A stretch of DNA of 47,157 bases, taken from positions 1 to 47,157 of the forward strand of contig CAYVDJ010000037.1 of NCBI GenBank assembly GCA_964450755.1. The letters are read 5' to 3'. Origin of the DNA: JAADDG01 sp964450755. Its GTDB lineage: Bacteria > Campylobacterota > Campylobacteria > Campylobacterales > JAADDG01. The notes below the pieces were generated by a model. It was not told the DNA's origin, searched no databases, and was given only the letters and a program-made list of their open reading frames with translations. Position 1 is the stretch's first letter. Each line of letters begins with the position of its first letter. Below, piece by piece: positions 41,791 to 47,157 of the stretch. A program made the translations under genes and the position numbers.

Positions 41791-42594
41791 GTGAGTGAAT
41801 CTATTGAAAATTTTTTTGCATTTTTTGGAAGAGGTTATTATGCCACTCTCATTCTTCTGTCAAGATTTGGTAACTTCATACTGTTTCAATTGAGACTTAT
41901 ACCTCTTTATTTTATTCCTCCCTATCGCCTGAAAGAGATTTTGATACAGATGGATCTTATAGGAGTCAATTCAACCGGTGTTATTGCACTGACAGCCATT
42001 TTTACAGGTATGGTGGAGGCGGTACAGCTCTATCAGGGATTTCATAATTTTGGAGCTGAGAATATGATGGGTTATACCATTTTCATATCCATTACAAAAG
42101 AGCTGGGACCTGTTTTTGGAGCTTTGATGCTGACAAGCCGTGCCATAAGTGCCATGGCTGCCGAACTTGGTACGATGAGAGTAACAGAACAGATAGATGC
42201 CATAGATACTTTGGCGGTAAACTCCAAAAAATATCTTATTATTCCTAGAATTATAGCTACAACCATCTCTTTACCCATTCTTATCATTATATTTGATTTT
42301 TTGGCAAATGTCAGTGCATATCTTATATCGACAGTGGCTCTTGGAGTCAATTCAAGCGCTTATAAAAATACGATAGAGACATTTTTGAATTTCAGCGATA
42401 TAGGCACGGGAGTTATAAAAGCTCTTGTTTTTGGATTTTTGATAAGTTCTATTGGAACATATATAGGGTATTTTACAAGAGGCGGAGCCAGAGGTGTCGG
42501 AAGGGCTACGACTTCGGCGGTTGTATATTCGGCTATTGTAATTTTTGGCGCAAATTATATATTATCTTCTCTCTTTTTATATTTGGACTGGTAA
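41791..42594 (+). CDS. MlaE-type ABC transporter permease
   Basis: The 267-residue membrane protein is of the MlaE/YrbE family, the permease of phospholipid-transport ABC systems for outer-membrane asymmetry. VEAVQLYQGFHNFGAENMMGY and FISITKELGPVFGALMLTSRAISAMAAELGTMRVTEQIDAID, the core of the family, are intact, as is the C-terminal GYFTRGGARGVGRATTSAVV. The start is GTG (41791). The usual mlaF ATPase and mlaD genes do not follow: the next gene is on the other strand, so the partners must be encoded elsewhere. Confidence 0.92.
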   Translation: MSESIENFFAFFGRGYYATLILLSRFGNFILFQLRLIPLYFIPPYRLKEILIQMDLIGVNSTGVIALTAIFTGMVEAVQLYQGFHNFGAENMMGYTIFISITKELGPVFGALMLTSRAISAMAAELGTMRVTEQIDAIDTLAVNSKKYLIIPRIIATTISLPILIIIFDFLANVSAYLISTVALGVNSSAYKNTIETFLNFSDIGTGVIKALVFGFLISSIGTYIGYFTRGGARGVGRATTSAVVYSAIVIFGANYILSSLFLYLDW

Positions 42595-42614
42595 AACAGA
42601 TAAGAGAAAAACTC

Positions 42615-43010
42615 TTATCTGTTTTTAACCTCTTTTGCCCACGCTTCCATCTTTTCATTTGCCATTGGATTTGGAGCTTCCAAGAAAGCTATCTCAAAAC
42701 TCTCTTCCAACTCCGCAACTCCAAATGATCTTGGACGAACTGCCAGAACTTTTGCCTCTTTTAGTTGCGCACCAAAGCAAAAGACAAGATCTTTGGCTGC
42801 TTTTATGGAGGGGTTTACCTCACCTTTTGGCAAACTTTTTGTATGAGAATAGTGATCAAAAACAGCTATATTGACAGCTACTGGATCATCTTCTATCTTC
42901 TTTTTTAAAAATTCTATAATCTCATCAACATTTTTGTATGAAGTTTCGTTTTTGTCTATGAACAGAGTAAATACAGGGTATTTCTCCATCAAAGTAATCT
43001 GTTTCATCAT
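42615..43010 (-). CDS. Small conserved cytoplasmic protein (DUF6858-like), function unknown
   Basis: The 131-residue protein has no signal peptide or membrane segment. It starts MMKQITLMEKYPVFTLFIDKNETSYKNVDEII and contains FDHYSHTKSLPKGEVNP and a lone Cys (VFCFGAQL). It resembles small proteins found across Campylobacterota that I believe are filed as DUF6858; this is from memory and unverified. The gene is single, between convergent mlaE and the glycosyltransferase, and has a near-perfect sigma-70 promoter, suggesting strong constitutive expression. Confidence 0.75.
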   Translation of the reverse strand: MMKQITLMEKYPVFTLFIDKNETSYKNVDEIIEFLKKKIEDDPVAVNIAVFDHYSHTKSLPKGEVNPSIKAAKDLVFCFGAQLKEAKVLAVRPRSFGVAELEESFEIAFLEAPNPMANEKMEAWAKEVKNR

Positions 43011-43037
43011 CTCCCCTTATAAAAAAATTTGTGCGTG

Positions 43038-43066
43038 ATTATAATATGTTCTTTTTTAGTTGTCAA
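43038..43066 (-). promoter_or_regulatory. Consensus sigma-70 promoter for the 42615-43010 gene
   Basis: On the minus strand TTGACA (43061-43066) and TATAAT (43038-43043) are exact consensus boxes 17 bases apart. The expected RNA start is about 43031, giving a leader of about 20 bases with AAGGGGAG just before the ATG. It is the strongest promoter-like sequence I see in the window. Confidence 0.85.
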
Positions 43067-43072
43067 TAGGGA

Positions 43073-45490
43073 TTAGACAAATTTTTTCAGACTCCTTTTT
43101 ATGAAATCTTTGATTTTAGGGTTGTTTAACATTATTTTAACCAAAAAGTTGCCTTTTATCTTTTTGACTATTTTAGCTCCAAGCTCATACTCTCTCCATG
43201 AGAGATCTCCTTCAGTCTGAATAAGAGAGTTGTCAAGTCTGTTTTGATTGAAAGAGGCAACCTGGTTTTCTAAGGAATCTATATATTTTGTCTGCTCTTT
43301 GATGAAATTATTATGAATTTCCCACGCATCTGCCAATCTTTTGCTCTCTTTCCACAACTCCTCATTTTTCCTTTTTAGCTCTTCCACATAGACATCAGGC
43401 GGTCTTGAAGCGTCGGCAGAGGGATGAACCCAGCCAAGAGCCGAACCGTTGGTATTTTGGAGATTGAAAAGCTCCACTCCGTACTTTTGATAAAGTTTTG
43501 GATGAAATTTGGTAATTCTTTCATACAGATAATAGATCTGATTTTCATTGCTCTGTCGATACATGGAATCTTTTCTTATACGATATTTTGTCAAAATATG
43601 GGGAAGGGAAACACCGATTCCTCCGTTTTCCAAGATTCCCATCCATGCTTCATAATCTTCCAAAGAGTACTCCATCTCTTTTTTGTTTTGTCCTTTGTTC
43701 ATAAACTCGTCATATTTTAAAACAAAATTGGCATTGACCATGTTATGACCCAGATAATAGGGAAATTCACAGTTGTAAGTAGGCCAGATACCGTTTGAGT
43801 TTTCAAAATATTGTACCCAAGAGTAAACAAAAGAGACATTTTTATATCGTTTCAATACGCTTACAGCCTTTTGAAAAAATGTCTCATCTATCAGATCATC
43901 AGCATCCACAAAAGCCAGAAATTCCCCTTTTGCCTCTTTTGCACCGTTGTTTCTTGCACTTGCTAGACCCTGATTTGTTGTTGTAACTATCCTTACATTT
44001 TCAAGATTTCTCTTTTCTATCTCTTTTAATGTTTTTATACTCTCCTCATCGGTTGAACCGTCATTTAAAACAATAACTTCAAGATTTTTGTATGTGGAGT
44101 TTAGAACACTCTTAAGCGTTTCGTTTAAAAGTTTTCCAAGATTGTAGTATGGAATTACAACAGAAAGAAGATCCCTTTTTTGATCATATCTTTTCATGTT
44201 TTTTGGTTGGGGAGGAACTTTATAGGATGTTGGAAAATCATCTTTTTGTTTGTAATCTTTTATCACCTTTTCAAAATGTTTTATTCTCTTTTTGAGTACG
44301 CTTTGCGGATCGCAAAGAGAGTAGATTCTTTTTTGGGCATTTTTTCCTATCTCCCTTTTTTTGTCAATATCCAAAGAGAGTATTGTTTTTAGTTTCTCTT
44401 CAAACTCCCCTTCCCTGCTCCAATCAAATATAAAACCGTTTTTACCGTCCTCTTCTACCATTTCTGCTTGACCGCCCGATTTTGAAGCCAAAACAACCTG
44501 TCCCACCGACATCGCTTCTATACAGGTGTTTGGAAAATTTTCCCAAAGGCTAGGAATCGTAACTGCCCATGCAGTGGAGATCTCCTCTATTAAATCTTCA
44601 TGTTTCATCTGGGATTTCAAGATCAATCTGCCCTCTTCTATCTCTTTTTTGTATCTTTTTTTGATAAAAGTTCCGACAGTTGTGTTTCTTGGGAAATACT
44701 CCGTATCTCCCCCTATCATCGTCAGTGTAAAATCAATACCCTCATTCCATAATCCAACGGCGCTTTTTATAAGAGGCAAAACCCCTTTTCTTACCTCCAG
44801 ACGCCCGAAATAGACGATATTTTTATTTTTAAACTCCTTTTTAATCTCTCTTTTTTCTATCATTGTTGGAAGAGGAAAGGTATCTATATGAAAATCTTTT
44901 TGAAGTGTTTTTTTCAAAGAATCGGCTATAAAATAACTTGGAGATATGAGAGCGTCCGCACTGAAAATAGAAAATTTTTCCATCTGTCCCACCCAGTAGT
45001 AGGGAAGTTTGTAAAGAGGTTCCTGATTTACTCTTGCGGTTTCAAACCATGAACTGTGAAGATGAACGACAATCGGGATATCTTTTAAGGGTGATTCTTC
45101 GGTCAGTTTTCTCTGTTGCAGATAGTAACCGACCGCCGCATACTCTTGAGTCTCTATGATATCGGGCAGTTCTTCGCTTTTTAAAAGTTTTATCACTTCA
45201 TCTGCCATCTGATAGCTGAAAGCATCCCAAAAAGTAAGGATATTGTATGGATATGCTGGATGTTTTGCAGGGTCTTCGCTGTAAGAGGTATGAACCATTC
45301 CCTCTTTTGTTACAACACCGATCATTTTTACATTTTTTGCAATTGTTTTATTGACCTTTTCCTGTGATCTGGCGATAATAGTTACTTTGTGATCATTTTC
45401 TCCCGCAATTTTGGCGAAATTTTCTACATATCTGGCTATTCCACCAGCATATTCACTTGGCATTTCCGATGTTAAGATCCAAATATTCAC
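43073..45490 (-). CDS. Bifunctional GT4-GT2 glycosyltransferase with C-terminal coiled coil
   Basis: The 805-residue protein fuses two glycosyltransferases. Residues about 1-400 are GT4-like (GT-B): ILTSEMPSEYAGGIARYV at the start, NIVYFGRLEVRKGVLPLI, and PSLWENFPNTCIEAMSVGQVVLASKSGGQAEMV. Residues about 415-640 are GT2-like (GT-A): LLSVVIPYYNLGKLLNETLKSVL, VLNDGSTDEES, and the metal-binding FVDADDLID. Near residue 720 comes ELWKESKRLADAWEIHNNFIKEQ, a Trp-containing helical unit like those repeated in the neighbouring protein. It overlaps that gene by four bases. The likely role is surface-glycan or flagellin-glycan assembly (inference). Confidence 0.88.
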   Translation of the reverse strand: MNIWILTSEMPSEYAGGIARYVENFAKIAGENDHKVTIIARSQEKVNKTIAKNVKMIGVVTKEGMVHTSYSEDPAKHPAYPYNILTFWDAFSYQMADEVIKLLKSEELPDIIETQEYAAVGYYLQQRKLTEESPLKDIPIVVHLHSSWFETARVNQEPLYKLPYYWVGQMEKFSIFSADALISPSYFIADSLKKTLQKDFHIDTFPLPTMIEKREIKKEFKNKNIVYFGRLEVRKGVLPLIKSAVGLWNEGIDFTLTMIGGDTEYFPRNTTVGTFIKKRYKKEIEEGRLILKSQMKHEDLIEEISTAWAVTIPSLWENFPNTCIEAMSVGQVVLASKSGGQAEMVEEDGKNGFIFDWSREGEFEEKLKTILSLDIDKKREIGKNAQKRIYSLCDPQSVLKKRIKHFEKVIKDYKQKDDFPTSYKVPPQPKNMKRYDQKRDLLSVVIPYYNLGKLLNETLKSVLNSTYKNLEVIVLNDGSTDEESIKTLKEIEKRNLENVRIVTTTNQGLASARNNGAKEAKGEFLAFVDADDLIDETFFQKAVSVLKRYKNVSFVYSWVQYFENSNGIWPTYNCEFPYYLGHNMVNANFVLKYDEFMNKGQNKKEMEYSLEDYEAWMGILENGGIGVSLPHILTKYRIRKDSMYRQSNENQIYYLYERITKFHPKLYQKYGVELFNLQNTNGSALGWVHPSADASRPPDVYVEELKRKNEELWKESKRLADAWEIHNNFIKEQTKYIDSLENQVASFNQNRLDNSLIQTEGDLSWREYELGAKIVKKIKGNFLVKIMLNNPKIKDFIKRSLKKFV

Positions 45491-47157
45491 TTATCTTCTC
45501 CAATCAAATTTAATTTTTTTCCTATTTTTACAAGATTGCTGTTTTCCAAACTCTCAATTTTCTGCTCTAAGTGCAATTTCTCTGATTCTGTAATTTTTAT
45601 TTTTTCTTCTAATGATTTGATATAGTTTGTATGCTCCTCCCATGCGTGAGAGAGCTTTTGACTCTCCTGCCAAATCGTATCTTTTTGTTCTTTTAGGTTT
45701 TTGATATACTCTTCTTGGTTTTTGATGATTTTTTGCTGTTCTTTTATGAAGTCATCCTGTTTTTTCCACGCTTTGGAGAGTTCTTCAGCCTTGTTCCATC
45801 CCTCTTTGTTTTTGTTTTCCAACTCTTTTATATAATCTTTTTGGGTTTGGATATACTCTTTTTGCTCTTTCCATGCTTTGGAGAGTTCTTCGGTTTTTTC
45901 CCATCCCTCTTTTGAACTCTTCTCAAGTTTTTTGATATACTCTTCTTGGTTTTTGATATACTCTTTTTGCTCTTTCCATGAACGGCTGAGTCTTCTGTTT
46001 TCAAGCCAGATATTTTTATTTGTTCCTACTGTCTCTTCTATATACTCTTTTTGCTCTTTTATAAAATTTTCCTGTTTTTGCCATGCTTCAAAGATGTAAG
46101 AGAGTTGATTGAAAACAGTGCCGATATCATACTTTGCCACCTTGTCATAAAAAGGGAAAAGATAGTAAAAAGAGTTTTGATAACTGTATCTTCTGAGAGA
46201 TTTTTGCCCTTTTGTTTCCAAAACTTTCTTCAGCTCTTCTTCCCATACTCTTCTTTGCTTGTCATACTCTTTTAAATCCTCTTTGCCTGTTGGAAGCTCT
46301 GTTAAAAACTTCTCAAAATCTTCTTCCAGATTCAAAGCTTTTTGTTTTTGTCTGTAATAGTCATTGTTTGCAAACAGATAGACAGGAATATCAGCTATCT
46401 TTGCAAACATCGCAAGATGATATGATGAGGTTATCATTATGGAATTTTTAGGGATTTTTATTTTTAAAGGCTCTTTCTTGCTGTTTTTGTTCATTGCCAA
46501 ATTTGCAAGATTTATTATTTTTACATCCTTAAAATCAAAAAAATCCTCCAGTGACTGAATAGAGTTTAGAGTATCTCTTACATCTTTTACCTTTATATCG
46601 TTATAGGCTACAAGAAGATGGATTTTTGGATTTTTATACTTCTGCTTTATCTTTTTTAATACATCTTTGTACTCATCAAGAGCTTTTTTTAGATCTTCTG
46701 TTACATAGGGTGTCAGATTTAGATGAAGAAGAATATTGTCTTTTTTGTTCTCATAAAACTCTGTTTGATCTCTTTTTATCTCCTTTAACTGATTATAGGC
46801 ATCATCAAAAGAGTATTTGACACTCTCTAATCTTCCTTTTAAAAGCTCATAGGAGATTTTGTCTCTGCATCCAAAAATCCTGGGAGGATATTTTTTAAAA
46901 AAATCCTCTATTTTGGAAATTGACTCTTTGTCTATCTGCTGTGCGGTTACGATAAGAGTTTTTATATCAAAATAGTTTATTGCAGATTCCGCAGGATTTA
47001 GATAGCCGCTACACCAGTATCGATTTAAAAATCCTCCTCCGTAAAGATGAAAAATATCTATTTTTGTCTCTTTTACAAAATTTAAATCATACTTTTTCAT
47101 ATCATAACTGATAACCGAATAGAAAAAGATATATTCTACATTCAGATATTCATATAA
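45487..47157 (-). CDS. Polysaccharide pyruvyl transferase-like protein with Trp-rich coiled-coil repeats (5' end outside window)
   Basis: The frame stays open for 19 codons beyond the Met at 47100 to the window edge (visible start LYEYLNVEYIFFYSV), so the true start lies outside. The N-terminal part resembles polysaccharide pyruvyl transferases: FHLYGGGFLN with the GGG loop and, later, MITSSYHLAMFAKIADIPVYLF with the SxHxxxxA motif. This suggests pyruvylation or a related glycan step. From about 46115 to 45590 five repeats of about 30-40 residues occur, such as EELSKAWKEQKEYI, each ending YIKxLE-like. The repeats probably form a long coiled coil for assembly with the neighbouring glycosyltransferase, which carries one copy. 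Confidence 0.78.
   Translation of the reverse strand, partial: LYEYLNVEYIFFYSVISYDMKKYDLNFVKETKIDIFHLYGGGFLNRYWCSGYLNPAESAINYFDIKTLIVTAQQIDKESISKIEDFFKKYPPRIFGCRDKISYELLKGRLESVKYSFDDAYNQLKEIKRDQTEFYENKKDNILLHLNLTPYVTEDLKKALDEYKDVLKKIKQKYKNPKIHLLVAYNDIKVKDVRDTLNSIQSLEDFFDFKDVKIINLANLAMNKNSKKEPLKIKIPKNSIMITSSYHLAMFAKIADIPVYLFANNDYYRQKQKALNLEEDFEKFLTELPTGKEDLKEYDKQRRVWEEELKKVLETKGQKSLRRYSYQNSFYYLFPFYDKVAKYDIGTVFNQLSYIFEAWQKQENFIKEQKEYIEETVGTNKNIWLENRRLSRSWKEQKEYIKNQEEYIKKLEKSSKEGWEKTEELSKAWKEQKEYIQTQKDYIKELENKNKEGWNKAEELSKAWKKQDDFIKEQQKIIKNQEEYIKNLKEQKDTIWQESQKLSHAWEEHTNYIKSLEEKIKITESEKLHLEQKIESLENSNLVKIGKKLNLIGEDK
45590..46115 (-). repeat. Tandem coding repeats (Trp-containing coiled coil)
   Basis: Within the 3' half of the pyruvyl-transferase-like gene, near-identical DNA blocks recur, for example TTTGCTCTTTCCATG with GCTTTGGAGAGTTCTTC nearby in more than one copy. 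They encode five units of the form W-x3-x2-L-S-x-A-W-x-x-Q-x-x-Y-I-K. DNA-level similarity suggests recent duplication and possible length variation between strains. Confidence 0.7.

Overview
This window looks like a chromosome segment of a Campylobacterota (epsilonproteobacterial) species, probably a free-living, anaerobic or microaerophilic, sulfur-metabolising chemolithotroph. The evidence is the AT-rich coding sequence, the ruvC-dnaA-dnaN-gyrB block with a bipartite origin, and gene neighbourhoods I recall from Campylobacter (tal-serB next to cheW-cheA-cheV; rplY-pth-lptG; fliL-acpS). A polysulfide/tetrathionate-reductase-like molybdoenzyme operon adds to this. The genus cannot be fixed from the sequence alone.

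Layout. 1-867 is a relic CRISPR-Cas edge: a long imperfect hairpin, an 81-codon cas1 fragment ending beside it, an AT-rich leader-like stretch, and a one-spacer array with a degenerate last repeat. 868-7049 carries a giant periplasmic alpha-2-macroglobulin-like protein overlapping a Nudix hydrolase gene. A small lipoprotein and tRNA-Glu(CUC) follow. From 14913 down to 7635 runs a long minus-strand operon: trxA, a CxxC-less thioredoxin-fold-like membrane protein, trxB, dapB, purF, a YhcC-type radical SAM protein, an unknown coiled-coil membrane protein, lipA and lipB. The end of lipB runs antisense into the tRNA.

15037-21451 is the replication region: thyX, ruvC (convergent), dnaA flanked by two DnaA-box clusters, a DnaA-trio unwinding motif before dnaN, then gyrB and a small glycogen-binding-like protein. 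21457-26478 (minus) holds serB, tal, a PilT-type ATPase, rplY, pth and lptG. A metF-like gene faces the chemotaxis operon cheV-cheA-cheW.

31222-31622 is a long non-coding stretch with a MITE-like element and a set of inverted repeats upstream of a B-C-A ordered molybdoenzyme operon (31623-36499) for respiratory reduction or oxidation of a sulfur or other oxyanion. 36528-40601 (minus) is an envelope operon: ABC exporter, SYLF protein, DedA protein and a three-repeat SPOR-like protein. Then come acpS, fliL, a solitary mlaE-type permease, and a small Campylobacterota-type protein behind a consensus sigma-70 promoter.

The right end (43073-47157) holds two overlapping surface-glycan genes: a GT4-GT2 fusion and a polysaccharide pyruvyl transferase-like protein that runs off the window. 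They share the same unusual Trp-rich coiled-coil repeat. The least explained features are the cas1/CRISPR relic, the shared glycosyltransferase repeat module, the intergenic repeats before the molybdoenzyme operon, and that enzyme's substrate.
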